The notes beneath the pieces are model-generated. The model was not told the origin of the DNA. It made no database searches and saw only the letters and a list, made by a program, of their open reading frames with translations. This document shows, in pieces, positions 38,196-46,545 of a stretch of DNA of 64,000 nucleotides; positions within the stretch are counted from its first letter, which is position 1, and every line of letters begins with the position of its first letter. A program made the position numbers and the translations under genes. The DNA comes from Paracoccaceae bacterium. Its GTDB lineage: Bacteria; Pseudomonadota; Alphaproteobacteria; Rhodobacterales; Rhodobacteraceae. Where the stretch lies: the NCBI GenBank assembly GCA_030148005.1, contig JASBUI010000019.1:144712-208711 (forward strand), in the 5' to 3' direction.

Positions 38196-38234
38196 AAAAG
38201 GGCGCGGCAGGTTCATCCCCGCCGCGCCCTTTTT
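38196..38234. terminator. Bidirectional terminator between tkt and the DUF808 gene
   Basis: AAAAGGGCGCGGC (38196-38208) pairs with GCCGCGCCCTTTT (38221-38233) around a 12-base loop. A- and T-tracts on both sides make it usable from both strands. Confidence 0.9.
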
Positions 38235-38267
38235 CATATCTTATTCAATTGCTTGCCGCGTTTTCCT

Positions 38268-39218
38268 TTAGCGGAACTTCTTCCAGACCGGAACGATGAC
38301 CTTATTGGCAAGCGGCACCAAAAGCGCGCCCAGGAACAGGCCAAAAACGCCGTCCAAGGCCGCCTTGGTGCTCCACTCTACGGCGCCTGTCGCGGATGGG
38401 ACCGCATGGCCCAACGCAGCGGCGGCCGCTTCGATCATGTGGCCCGGCTCGTTCATCCCAAGCACTTCCATGCCGTGGATAACGATCGATCCGCCAACCC
38501 AAAGCATTGCCGCCGTTCCGACGGCCGTCAGGGCGGTCAGAAAGCCGGGCATGCCGCGCACGATGGCGCGCCCTGTGACCCGGGTTGCGCGAAAGCGGCC
38601 GCTTTTGGCCATCAAAAGCCCCACGTCATCGGCCTTTACGATCAGGGCCACGCCGCCATAGACAACCGCCGTGATCCCGATCGCCACGACCGCAAGCGTC
38701 GCCGCCTCCATCGCAAAGGAACTTTCGGGGATGGCGGCAAGCGCGATGGTCATGATCTCGGCCGAAAGGATAAAGTCGGTCTTGATCGCGCCGCGTATCT
38801 TTTCCTCTTCCAGATGGGCCGGATCGCCGCCCTTGTCCTCTGCGCCGGGGCCGTGACTTTTGCCCGGCCAAAAGACGTGCAGAACCTTTTCGGCCCCCTC
38901 AAAGCAAAGATAGGCCCCGCCCAGCATCAAAAGCGGCGTGATTGCCCAAGGCGCAAAGGCCGACAGGGCAAGACCTGCGGGCAGAAGGACCAAAAGCTTG
39001 TTGCGGATCGAGCCAAGCGCGATGCGCCCCACGATGGGCAGTTCGCGCTTGGCCTCAAAGCCATGGACGTATTTCGGCGTCACAGCGGCATCATCAATGA
39101 CCGCGCCCGCGGCCTTGGCGCCGGCCTTGGCCGCCTGCCCGATCACATCGTCGACCGACGCCGCCGCCACCTTGGCAATGGCAGCAACATCATCCAACAG
39201 GGCCAACAAACCGCTCAT
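38268..39218 (-). CDS. DUF808 (YedI) family membrane protein
   Basis: This 316-residue multi-spanning membrane protein matches DUF808. It starts MSGLLALLDDVAAIAKVAAASVDDVIGQAAKAG, has the conserved FEAKRELPIVGRIALGSIRNKL stretch and several helices in the second half. Its function is unknown. It is divergent from gap, and the 210-bp shared region has two CceR-like operators, so it may be coregulated with central carbon metabolism. It converges with tkt on a shared terminator. Confidence 0.85.
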   Translation of the reverse strand: MSGLLALLDDVAAIAKVAAASVDDVIGQAAKAGAKAAGAVIDDAAVTPKYVHGFEAKRELPIVGRIALGSIRNKLLVLLPAGLALSAFAPWAITPLLMLGGAYLCFEGAEKVLHVFWPGKSHGPGAEDKGGDPAHLEEEKIRGAIKTDFILSAEIMTIALAAIPESSFAMEAATLAVVAIGITAVVYGGVALIVKADDVGLLMAKSGRFRATRVTGRAIVRGMPGFLTALTAVGTAAMLWVGGSIVIHGMEVLGMNEPGHMIEAAAAALGHAVPSATGAVEWSTKAALDGVFGLFLGALLVPLANKVIVPVWKKFR

Positions 39219-39298
39219 TTCACACCCACCTCATTCAAATCAACAAAAGCGCCCGACAAGGCGTCGATCATGCCTATCGATGACTGTTGGCGCAAACA

Positions 39299-39340
39299 GT
39301 TAGCGCTACCCTCGAAAAACTCTCGCAGGTTAACGCTAAC
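39299..39340. promoter_or_regulatory. Two LacI-type (CceR-like) operators between DUF808 gene and gap
   Basis: GTTAGCGCTAC (39299-39309) and GTTAACGCTAAC (39329-39340) match a GTTAGCGCTAAC-type palindrome; the second site is nearly perfect. This resembles the binding site of CceR, the LacI-family regulator of central carbon metabolism described in Rhodobacter sphaeroides. A third copy precedes the second gap gene. Spacing between the sites is about three helical turns. Confidence 0.65.
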
Positions 39341-39428
39341 ACGCTGTCAGAAAACGATTTTACCCTTTCTGATAGCATGCAAACACCTTAGACCGGGCGG
39401 CACATATTGACGCGGTAGGGATGAAAAA

Positions 39429-40433
39429 ATGACGGTAACTGTCGGGATCAACGGGTTTGGACGCATCGGGCGGGCGACGCTTGCACATATCGCTGAGAGC
39501 GCGCGCAACGATGTCTCTGTGGTCAAGATCAACGCAACAGGCCCGATTGAAACCAACGCCCATCTTCTGCGTTATGACAGTGTTCATGGTCGCTTTGGCT
39601 CTGAGGTGCGGATCAAGGATGACACGATGGATCTGGGCAGCGGCCCGATCAAAGTCTTCTCCACCTACGACCCGGCAGAGCTTGACTGGGACGGCGTCGA
39701 TGTCGTGCTGGAGTGCACAGGCCAATTCAACGACGGGCATAAATCTTCGGTGCATCTTGAGCGCGGCGCGGGCAAGGTCCTGATCTCGGCCCCGGCCAAG
39801 AACGTTGATCGCACCGTCGTCTATGGCGTCAACCACCGCGATATGCTTGCCGGCGAAAGGATGATTTCGAACGGGTCCTGCACCACCAACTGCCTGGCGC
39901 CGCTTGCCAAGGTATTGGATGAGGCGATCGGGATCGAGCGCGGGATCATGACCACGATCCACAGCTATACCGGCGATCAGCCGACGCTGGATCGGCGCCA
40001 CAACGACCTTTACCGCGCGCGCGCCGCCGCGATGGGGATGATCCCCACATCCACGGGCGCCGCCAAGGCGCTGGGAGAGGTCCTGCCGCAGTTGTCGGGC
40101 AAGCTTGACGGCACCGCGATGCGCGTCCCCACCCCGAATGTCAGCGCAGTTGACCTGACCTTTGAAGCGCGGCGCGATGTGACCGTTGAAGAGGTCAACG
40201 CAGCCGTGGCCGATGCCGCGGCGGGCCATATGGGCGCGGTGCTGGCCTATGATCCCGAACCCAAGGTTTCGATCGATTTCAACCACACCCCGCATTCGTC
40301 GATATTTGCCCCCGATCAGACGAAAGTCGTGGGTGGCCGGACGGTCCGCGTTCTGGCATGGTACGACAACGAATGGGGCTTTTCCTGCCGGATGGCAGAT
40401 GTTGCAGCAGCGATGGGAAGGCTCCGCCACTAA
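39429..40433 (+). CDS. gap: Glyceraldehyde-3-phosphate dehydrogenase, GapB-like (NADP-type)
   Basis: This type I GAPDH (334 residues) has the NAD(P)-binding start [11 protein letters not shown], catalytic C151 in [12 protein letters not shown], and the His in HSYTGDQ. At the cofactor-discriminating position it reads INATG (Ala36), where NAD-specific enzymes have Asp; Bacillus subtilis GapB, an NADP-using gluconeogenic enzyme, has the same Ala. I infer an NADP preference and a gluconeogenic or Calvin-cycle role. Two CceR-like operators precede it. It could be called gapB. Confidence 0.92.
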   Translation: MTVTVGINGFGRIGRATLAHIAESARNDVSVVKINATGPIETNAHLLRYDSVHGRFGSEVRIKDDTMDLGSGPIKVFSTYDPAELDWDGVDVVLECTGQFNDGHKSSVHLERGAGKVLISAPAKNVDRTVVYGVNHRDMLAGERMISNGSCTTNCLAPLAKVLDEAIGIERGIMTTIHSYTGDQPTLDRRHNDLYRARAAAMGMIPTSTGAAKALGEVLPQLSGKLDGTAMRVPTPNVSAVDLTFEARRDVTVEEVNAAVADAAAGHMGAVLAYDPEPKVSIDFNHTPHSSIFAPDQTKVVGGRTVRVLAWYDNEWGFSCRMADVAAAMGRLRH

Positions 40434-40453
40434 TTACACGGACGGATACTTTC

Positions 40454-40597
40454 TTGACCAACCGGCTTGCCATCATTCTGGGTTTTCTGGTTGTCGCCCT
40501 CTTTGTTACCGACTGGGCCTTTTTTGACGGGACCCTGCCGGTCTTTCTGGGCGCGAAAATTGCAGACCTCATCGAATATATCGCCTTCTGGCGATAG
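40454..40597 (+). CDS. Small membrane protein between the two gap genes
   Basis: This 47-residue frame starts at TTG and reads MTNRLAIILGFLVVALFVTDWAFFDG- to ..LIEYIAFWR. It has one strong membrane helix (about 4-23) and a second amphipathic or hydrophobic stretch. GGACGGA lies upstream. It begins 20 bases after gap1 and precedes the gap2 promoter. Similar short membrane ORFs next to gap genes in relatives are, from memory, sometimes mislabelled as GAPDH. Function is unknown. Confidence 0.6.
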   Translation: MTNRLAIILGFLVVALFVTDWAFFDGTLPVFLGAKIADLIEYIAFWR

Positions 40598-40619
40598 GGT
40601 ACTTGACGCGCACCTCAAA

Positions 40620-40649
40620 TTGACTTTGTTAGCGTTAACATGGATTAAA
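40620..40649 (+). promoter_or_regulatory. gap2 promoter with CceR-like operator
   Basis: TGTTAGCGTTAACA (40627-40640) is a near-perfect copy of the GTTAGCGCTAAC palindrome. TTGACT (40620-40625) fits a -35 box, and the AT-rich stretch 40643-40649 a -10. The operator then lies between them, where a bound repressor would block polymerase. Confidence 0.65.
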
Positions 40650-40698
40650 ATTTTTCTAAAAGCCGCCCCACCGAGGGGTGGCGAAACGGAGGCACGAG

Positions 40699-41703
40699 AT
40701 GACATTGAAAGTTGCAATCAACGGCTTTGGACGCATTGGACGCAACGTGTTGCGCGCGATCATCGAAAGCGGGCGCACGGATATCGAAGTTGTGGCGATC
40801 AACGATCTGGGCCCGGTCGAGACAAACGCGCATCTTTTGCGTTTTGACAGCGTGCATGGGCGCTTTCCGGCGACCGTGACCACGACGGCGACCACGATGG
40901 ACGCAGGGCGCGGCCCGATGGAAGTGACCGCGATCCGCAACCCGGCCGAGCTTCTTTGGGGGCATGTGGACATCGTTCTTGAATGCACCGGCATCTTTAC
41001 ATCCAAGGAAAAATGTCAGGCCCATCTTGAAAACGGGTCATCGCGGGTCCTGATCTCGGCCCCGGGCGCCGGGGCGGACAAGACCATCGTCTACGGGGTG
41101 AACCACGACACGCTGGGCGCCGATGACATTGTCGTCTCGAACGCTTCCTGCACCACAAACTGCCTGGCGCCCGTTGCCAAGGTTCTGAATGACACCATCG
41201 GGATAAAGCGCGGCCTGATGACCACGGTGCACAGCTATACCGGGGATCAGCCGACCCTGGATACGATGCACAAGGACCTCTACCGCGCCCGCGCCGCCGC
41301 GATGAGCATGATCCCGACCTCAACCGGCGCGGCCAAGGCCGTGGGACTTGTCCTGCCTGAGCTCGACGGCAAGCTGGACGGCGTTTCGATCCGCGTGCCC
41401 ACGCCCAACGTCTCTGTCGTGGATCTGACCTTTGAGGCCGGGCGCGATACAAGCGCCGAAGAGATCAACGAAGCGATGTCAGCGGCCGCCGCCTCTGGCC
41501 CGCTGAAGGGCATTCTGGCGGTCACCGATGACAAGCTGGTGTCGATGGATTTCAACCACGATCCGCATTCGTCGATCTTTGCCACCGACCAGACAAAGGT
41601 CCTGCAAGGCAGCCTGTGCCGCGTGCTAAGCTGGTATGACAACGAATGGGGCTTTTCCAACCGCATGGCCGATACGGCCGTCGCGATGGGTAAATTCCTT
41701 TAA
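40699..41703 (+). CDS. gap: Glyceraldehyde-3-phosphate dehydrogenase (NAD-type)
   Basis: This second type I GAPDH (334 residues) is closely related to the one upstream. It has Asp36 in INDLG, the mark of NAD-specific glycolytic enzymes, along with [23 protein letters not shown] and HSYTGDQ. The start at 40699 has GGAGG seven bases upstream; a frame from 40678 is longer but unsupported. Tandem paralogs with different residues at this position suggest division of labour between glycolysis and gluconeogenesis. It converges with coaD, 11 bases away. Confidence 0.94.
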   Translation: MTLKVAINGFGRIGRNVLRAIIESGRTDIEVVAINDLGPVETNAHLLRFDSVHGRFPATVTTTATTMDAGRGPMEVTAIRNPAELLWGHVDIVLECTGIFTSKEKCQAHLENGSSRVLISAPGAGADKTIVYGVNHDTLGADDIVVSNASCTTNCLAPVAKVLNDTIGIKRGLMTTVHSYTGDQPTLDTMHKDLYRARAAAMSMIPTSTGAAKAVGLVLPELDGKLDGVSIRVPTPNVSVVDLTFEAGRDTSAEEINEAMSAAAASGPLKGILAVTDDKLVSMDFNHDPHSSIFATDQTKVLQGSLCRVLSWYDNEWGFSNRMADTAVAMGKFL

Positions 41704-41714
41704 GACACAGCGGC

Positions 41715-42245
41715 CTAGCGGGCAGCGGCGTCGCCCTGCCCGCCCGGCGCTTTTTCGGAAAAGCGATCGTACAAGGCCCGCGCCACGGCGGGGGTCACGA
41801 ATTTGCTGATGTCACCGCCCAGACGTGCGATTTCCTTGACCAGCTTTGACGCAATGGCCTGATGCTGGGCTTCGGCCATCAGAAAGACGGTTTCGACCGA
41901 ATTATCCAGAACACGGTTCATGCCAACCATCTGGTATTCATACTCAAAATCCGCGACCGCACGCAGCCCGCGCAGGATAACCCCGGCGCCCACATCGCGG
42001 GCGCAGTCGATCAGCAGATTCTCAAAGGGATGAACGACAATCTCCATGCCGGTGGCCTTTGAAACGGCGCTGCATTCTTCCTCGATCATGCGCACCCGTT
42101 CATCGAGCGAGAACAAGGGCCCCTTGTCGCGGTTGATCGCAACACCGATCACCAGCTTGTCCACCAGAGCAGCGGCGCGGCGCATGATGTCGATATGGCC
42201 CAATGTGATCGGGTCGAAAGTTCCCGGGTATAGTCCGACGCGCAT
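41715..42245 (-). CDS. coaD: Phosphopantetheine adenylyltransferase
   Basis: CoaD (176 residues) transfers AMP from ATP to 4'-phosphopantetheine, the fourth step of coenzyme A synthesis. The nucleotidyltransferase motif PGTFDPITLGH (7-17) and the second signature region AIASKLVKEIA near residue 135 are seen. The C-terminus has an extra Gly/Ala-rich tail of about ten residues. It is cytoplasmic. Confidence 0.95.
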   Translation of the reverse strand: MRVGLYPGTFDPITLGHIDIMRRAAALVDKLVIGVAINRDKGPLFSLDERVRMIEEECSAVSKATGMEIVVHPFENLLIDCARDVGAGVILRGLRAVADFEYEYQMVGMNRVLDNSVETVFLMAEAQHQAIASKLVKEIARLGGDISKFVTPAVARALYDRFSEKAPGGQGDAAAR

Positions 42246-42303
42246 GTGCTGTCCCCTTCAGTTGGGGGGTAAGCAACACCATGACCCGCGCAGGATCAAG
42301 GGC

Positions 42304-42741
42304 TTAGTGCCCCATAATCATGCCTTCCAAAGCATCTTTTTCCATCGAAAGCTCCATCAGGCGCGCTTTGATGACATCGCCAAGGGTGATCAGGCCAATC
42401 ATCTTGCCATCGGATGCCACGACCGGCATGTGCCGGAACCTTCCTTCGGTCATGGTTGCCAGAATGTGATCGGCGGCCATATCGACGGTGCAGGTCACCG
42501 GGTTCTTGGTCATGACCTCATCGACCGTGTCGGACAGGCACGACGGCCCGCGCCGGCCCAGTTCGGTCACGATATCGCGCTCTGAAAGGATGCCTTGGAC
42601 GTTCTCGCCAGTGGACGAGATTACGACCGCACCAATCCGCTTGTCGGCGATCATGCGCGCGGCGTCGGATATTGATGAGCCCGGCGCAAGCGTGACGACT
42701 TTGTTGTCGGCCTTTGACATGAGGATCTGTTTAACAAGCAT
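42304..42741 (-). CDS. CBS-domain pair protein
   Basis: This 145-residue protein consists of two CBS motifs, about 6-65 (VVTLAPGSSISDAARMIADKRIGAVVIS) and 75-130 (MTKNPVTCTVDMAADHILATMTEGRFRHMPVV). Such stand-alone pairs bind adenosine nucleotides and sense energy state; the target here is unknown. It is close to coaD on the same strand, 58 bases away. Confidence 0.85.
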   Translation of the reverse strand: MLVKQILMSKADNKVVTLAPGSSISDAARMIADKRIGAVVISSTGENVQGILSERDIVTELGRRGPSCLSDTVDEVMTKNPVTCTVDMAADHILATMTEGRFRHMPVVASDGKMIGLITLGDVIKARLMELSMEKDALEGMIMGH

Positions 42742-42803
42742 CGAAGCGGCCTCCGGCTAATAACCTATGATAGCCCCATGCTCGCCGTGGGTGCGGCATT
42801 CTG

Positions 42804-43694
42804 TCAAGTCTCGGCCTCCAGTCTTTCCACTTCGGCGCGAAGACCCTGTGCCAAAAGAGCCGCAAAACGGTTGAGCCGCTCAAGCCGCCGGTCGTCGGCG
42901 TGACGCACCAGATAGAAGGACCGTTTCAGGGAAATCTCATGCGTCAGCACCTTGCGCAGCCCCGGCGCGAAGGGCATGGCGAAATCGTGGACGATCCCCA
43001 CCCCGGCCGACTGGCGCAGCCAGTTCAGCTGAACCGAGACAGAGTTCGAGGCAAGCCCGACCGCTTCAACCCCGATGCCGCCAAGATAATCCAGCTCTCT
43101 GTCGTGGATCATGTCGGGGATGTAACCCACCACACGCCGCCCGTTCAGATCTTCTGCCGTGTCGATCGGACCGTGGGCCTCAAGATAGCGCTGCGAGGCG
43201 GCAAGGTGCAGCCGATAGTCGGTGATTTTCTGCGCCACCAGCCGCCCCGTAGGCGGAAGCGACACCGCGATAGCCATGTCGGCCTCGCGCTTTGAAAGGT
43301 TGAAAAGCCGTGGCAGGGCAACGATTTGCACCTCAAGGCCCGGGTTCTGGTCGACGATATCGGCGGTCACCTGCGGCAAGAGGTAATTGGCGCAGCCATC
43401 GGGCGCCCCGATCCGGATCTGGCCCGTCAACTGGCCTGCCTCGGCGCGCACATCTTCGCGCGCAAGTTCGAACTGCTGCTCGACACGGGCGGCATGGGCC
43501 ACCAGTTTCTGCCCCTCGTCGGTCAGCGCATAACCCTTGGGGGATTTGCCAAAAAGGACGACGCCAAGATCCTCTTCCAGCCGGGCAATTCGGCGCCCGA
43601 TCGTCGCCGGATCAAGCCGTAGCCCCTTGCCCGCAGCCGAAAGGCTTTCACCGCGTGCCACGGCCAGAAAAATTCTCATGTCGTCCCAGCGCAT
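42804..43694 (-). CDS. LysR-family regulator, probable regulator of the valine operon
   Basis: This 296-residue protein has the LysR winged helix-turn-helix at about 1-60 (MRWDDMRIFLAVARGESLSAAG...) and a ligand-binding C-terminal domain. It is divergent from mmsA with a 104-bp shared region that has a TTGCA-N4-TGCAA site, so it probably controls valine/isobutyrate catabolism. The effector is unknown, possibly a pathway intermediate. Confidence 0.85.
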   Translation of the reverse strand: MRWDDMRIFLAVARGESLSAAGKGLRLDPATIGRRIARLEEDLGVVLFGKSPKGYALTDEGQKLVAHAARVEQQFELAREDVRAEAGQLTGQIRIGAPDGCANYLLPQVTADIVDQNPGLEVQIVALPRLFNLSKREADMAIAVSLPPTGRLVAQKITDYRLHLAASQRYLEAHGPIDTAEDLNGRRVVGYIPDMIHDRELDYLGGIGVEAVGLASNSVSVQLNWLRQSAGVGIVHDFAMPFAPGLRKVLTHEISLKRSFYLVRHADDRRLERLNRFAALLAQGLRAEVERLEAET

Positions 43695-43705
43695 GGGATC
43701 TATCC

Positions 43706-43719
43706 TTGCATTTTTGCAA
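43706..43719. promoter_or_regulatory. LysR-type binding site between regulator and mmsA
   Basis: TTGCA (43706-43710) and TGCAA (43715-43719) form an inverted repeat with a four-base spacer and contain the T-N11-A pattern of LysR sites. It lies 12 bases before the LysR start and 80 before mmsA. Confidence 0.5.
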
Positions 43720-43798
43720 TATATGTTTGGTATATTGCCGCTTTCCCAATCATTTATGCAAGCCTATGATCTGCGCGAAATAGCCTTTGGAGGATTCC

Positions 43799-45298
43799 AT
43801 GCAAGAACTTAGCCACTATGTGAACGGCGATCACGCCAAGGGCGGCTCGGGCCGCTTTGCCGATGTTTTCAACCCAGCCACGGGCGAGGTTCAGTCAAAG
43901 GTGCCGCTGGCCTCCAAGGCAGAAGTGGACGCCGCCGTTGCGACCGCCGCCGCAGCCCAGCCTGCATGGGCCGCCGTGAACCCGCAGCGCCGCGCGCGGG
44001 TGATGATGGAATTTGTGCGCCTTCTGAACCGGGACATGGACAAGCTTGCCGAGGCGCTAAGCCGCGAGCACGGCAAAACCTTTCCCGACGCCAAGGGCGA
44101 TGTTCAGCGCGGGCTTGAAGTGGTCGAGTTCTGCATCGGCGCGCCGCATCTTCTGAAGGGCGAATACACCGACAGCGCCGGCCCGGGCATCGACATGTAT
44201 TCGATGCGCCAGCCTCTTGGCGTAACTGCGGGCATCACGCCCTTCAACTTTCCTGCCATGATCCCGATGTGGATGTTCGCCCCGGCCCTCGCCTGCGGCA
44301 ACGCCTTTATCCTCAAACCGTCCGAGCGTGACCCTTCGGTGCCGCTGATGCTGGCCGAACTGATGGAAGAGGCAGGTCTGCCCAAGGGCGTTCTGCAGGT
44401 CGTCAATGGCGACAAGGAAGCGGTCGATGCCCTTCTGGACAACCCGGTGGTTCAGTCGATCGGCTTTGTCGGCTCGACCCCGATCGCCGAATACATCTAT
44501 TCGCGCGGCTGCGCGGCGGGCAAGCGCGTTCAGTGCTTTGGCGGGGCCAAGAACCACATGATCATCATGCCCGACGCCGATATGGATCAGGCCGCTGATG
44601 CGCTGGTGGGTGCCGGATACGGCGCTGCGGGCGAGCGTTGCATGGCAATCTCAGTCGCGGTTCCGGTGGGCGATGAAACCGCCGACCGGCTGATCGAAAA
44701 GCTGGCGCCGCGTGTCGAAAAGCTTCAGGTCGGGCCCTACACGGCCGGAAATGACATCGACTATGGCCCGGTCGTGACGGCAGCGGCCAAGGAAAACATC
44801 CTTAAACTTGTGCAGACGGGTATCGATCAGGGCGCGGAACTTGTTGTCGATGGGCGCGATTTCAAACTTCAGGGTTACGAAGACGGCTTTTTTGTCGGCC
44901 CGCATCTTTTTGACCGGGTCACGCCCGATATGGACATCTACCGCAAGGAAATCTTTGGTCCCGTCCTGTCGACCGTGCGCGCGCAATCATATGAAGAGGC
45001 GCTTGGCCTTGCGATGGATCACGAATACGGAAACGGCACCGCGATCTATACCCGCGATGGCGACACGGCCCGCGATTTCGCCAACCGGATCAACATCGGC
45101 ATGGTTGGCGTGAACGTGCCCATCCCCGTGCCGCTTGCCTATCACAGCTTTGGCGGCTGGAAGAAATCGGGCTTTGGTGACCTTAACCAGCACGGCACCG
45201 ACAGCTTTAAGTTCTACACACGCACAAAAACCGTGACCGCGCGCTGGCCTTCGGGCATCAAGGAAGGCGGCGAGTTCAACTTCAAAGCGATGGAATAA
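43799..45298 (+). CDS. mmsA: CoA-acylating methylmalonate-semialdehyde dehydrogenase
   Basis: MmsA (499 residues) oxidises methylmalonate semialdehyde to propionyl-CoA, CO2 and NADH, the last step of valine catabolism. The catalytic cysteine C281 lies in GERCMAIS. Position 251-253 reads KNH, where ordinary aldehyde dehydrogenases have the general-base Glu; this is a hallmark of the CoA-acylating type. The N-terminal SHYVNGDHAKGGSGR is typical. GGAGGA lies six bases before the ATG at 43799. A terminator follows the gene. Confidence 0.95.
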   Translation: MQELSHYVNGDHAKGGSGRFADVFNPATGEVQSKVPLASKAEVDAAVATAAAAQPAWAAVNPQRRARVMMEFVRLLNRDMDKLAEALSREHGKTFPDAKGDVQRGLEVVEFCIGAPHLLKGEYTDSAGPGIDMYSMRQPLGVTAGITPFNFPAMIPMWMFAPALACGNAFILKPSERDPSVPLMLAELMEEAGLPKGVLQVVNGDKEAVDALLDNPVVQSIGFVGSTPIAEYIYSRGCAAGKRVQCFGGAKNHMIIMPDADMDQAADALVGAGYGAAGERCMAISVAVPVGDETADRLIEKLAPRVEKLQVGPYTAGNDIDYGPVVTAAAKENILKLVQTGIDQGAELVVDGRDFKLQGYEDGFFVGPHLFDRVTPDMDIYRKEIFGPVLSTVRAQSYEEALGLAMDHEYGNGTAIYTRDGDTARDFANRINIGMVGVNVPIPVPLAYHSFGGWKKSGFGDLNQHGTDSFKFYTRTKTVTARWPSGIKEGGEFNFKAME

Positions 45299-45306
45299 GC
45301 ACCACC

Positions 45307-45349
45307 GCGGCAAGCCTTTTCGCAAGCGATGGCTTGCCGCATCGTTTTT
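45307..45349 (+). terminator. Intrinsic terminator after mmsA
   Basis: GCGGCAAGCC (45307-45316) pairs perfectly with GGCTTGCCGC (45331-45340) around a 14-base loop, followed by ATCGTTTTT. It makes the following acyl-CoA dehydrogenase transcript separate. Confidence 0.85.
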
Positions 45350-45357
45350 GCGGGCCT

Positions 45358-45379
45358 AAAATGAACGCGCGTTCATTTT
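45358..45379. promoter_or_regulatory. Perfect 22-bp palindrome upstream of the acyl-CoA dehydrogenase gene
   Basis: The palindrome is centred between 45368 and 45369; its core is AATGAACGCGCGTTCATT. It sits between the mmsA terminator and the start at 45403. Size and sequence (TGAACG-CGTTCA) fit a TetR-family operator of acyl-CoA or branched-chain metabolism. Confidence 0.7.
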
Positions 45380-45402
45380 TTTCCGGGGGGAGTGACGGGC
45401 AG

Positions 45403-46545
45403 ATGGATTTTGCAGTCTCCGAAGAGCAATCCGCAATCTTCGACATGGCGCGCGCCTTTGGCGAGGAACATGTCGCACCCCACGCCCGCCAGTGGGAAGC
45501 CGAAGGCGATATTCCCAAGGCGCTCTGGCCCAAGCTGGCAGAGCTGGGCTTTGGCGGGCTTTACGTATCCGAAGACAACGGCGGATCAGGCCTGACGCGG
45601 CTGGAAGCGACCTTTGTTTTCGAAGCGCTTTCAATGTCTTGCCCTTCGGTTGCGGCGTTTCTTTCGATCCACAACATGTGCGCGGCGATGATCGACAAGT
45701 TTGGCTCGCCCGAGTTGCAGGCGCGGTTCCTGCCCGGCGCGCTGACCATGGAAACCGTGTTTTCCTATTGCCTGACAGAGCCTGGCTCTGGCTCGGATGC
45801 GGCGGCGCTGAAGACGCGGGCAGAGGCCAGCGATCAGGGCTATCGCTTGAACGGGACCAAGGCGTTCATTTCGGGCGGCGGGTACTCGGACGCTTATATC
45901 GTGATGGCGCGCAGCGGCGCGGATGGGCCCGGCGGTATCTCGGCCATGGTTGTCGAAGATGGCACCCCGGGCCTGAGTTTCGGCGCGCTTGAGGACAAGA
46001 TGGGCTGGCGCAGCCAACCCACCCGGCAGGTGCAGATGGACGATTGCGTCATCCCCGTCGGCAACCTTTTAGGCGTTGAAGGCAAAGGGTTTTCCTATGC
46101 GATGGCCGGTCTTGATGGCGGACGCCTGAACATCTCGGCCTGCTCGCTTGGCGGGGCGCAGGCGGCGCTTGATGCCACGCTGGCCTATATGGGTGAACGC
46201 AAAGCCTTTGGCAAAACACTGGACCAGTTTCAGGCGCTTCAGTTCCGGCTGGCCGATCTTGAGACAGAGCTTGCGGCCGCGCGGGTCCTTTTGCGCCAGG
46301 CCGCATGGAAGCTGGACACGCAGGCGCCCGATGCCACCAAATACTGCGCCATGGCGAAAAGGTTTGTCACCGACACCGGATCAAAGGTTGCCAACGAGTG
46401 TCTGCAACTGCATGGCGGCTACGGCTATCTTGCTGATTACGGTATAGAAAAGCTTGTTCGCGACCTCAGGGTGCACCAGATCTTGGAAGGCACGAATGAG
46501 ATCATGCGCCTGATCATCTCACGCCAGATGTTGGCCGGAAAATGA
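45403..46545 (+). CDS. Acyl-CoA dehydrogenase, probable isobutyryl-CoA dehydrogenase
   Basis: This 380-residue FAD enzyme has the N-terminal helical part (MDFAVSEEQSAIFDMARAFGEE), the middle beta domain motif YCLTEPGSGSDAAALKT, and the C-terminal catalytic region LEGTNEIMRLIISRQM with the Glu near residue 365. Position in the valine operon suggests isobutyryl-CoA as substrate. The ATG at 45403 is chosen from the usual family N-terminus; GGGGGGAG lies about 11 bases upstream. It overlaps the next gene by four bases (ATGA). Confidence 0.9.
   Translation: MDFAVSEEQSAIFDMARAFGEEHVAPHARQWEAEGDIPKALWPKLAELGFGGLYVSEDNGGSGLTRLEATFVFEALSMSCPSVAAFLSIHNMCAAMIDKFGSPELQARFLPGALTMETVFSYCLTEPGSGSDAAALKTRAEASDQGYRLNGTKAFISGGGYSDAYIVMARSGADGPGGISAMVVEDGTPGLSFGALEDKMGWRSQPTRQVQMDDCVIPVGNLLGVEGKGFSYAMAGLDGGRLNISACSLGGAQAALDATLAYMGERKAFGKTLDQFQALQFRLADLETELAAARVLLRQAAWKLDTQAPDATKYCAMAKRFVTDTGSKVANECLQLHGGYGYLADYGIEKLVRDLRVHQILEGTNEIMRLIISRQMLAGK

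Noticed and set aside
45334..45402. Upstream start of the acyl-CoA dehydrogenase (MPHRFCGPKMNARSF)
   Set aside because: These codons run over the terminator tail and the palindrome, and the family's usual N-terminus begins at MDFAVSEEQ.
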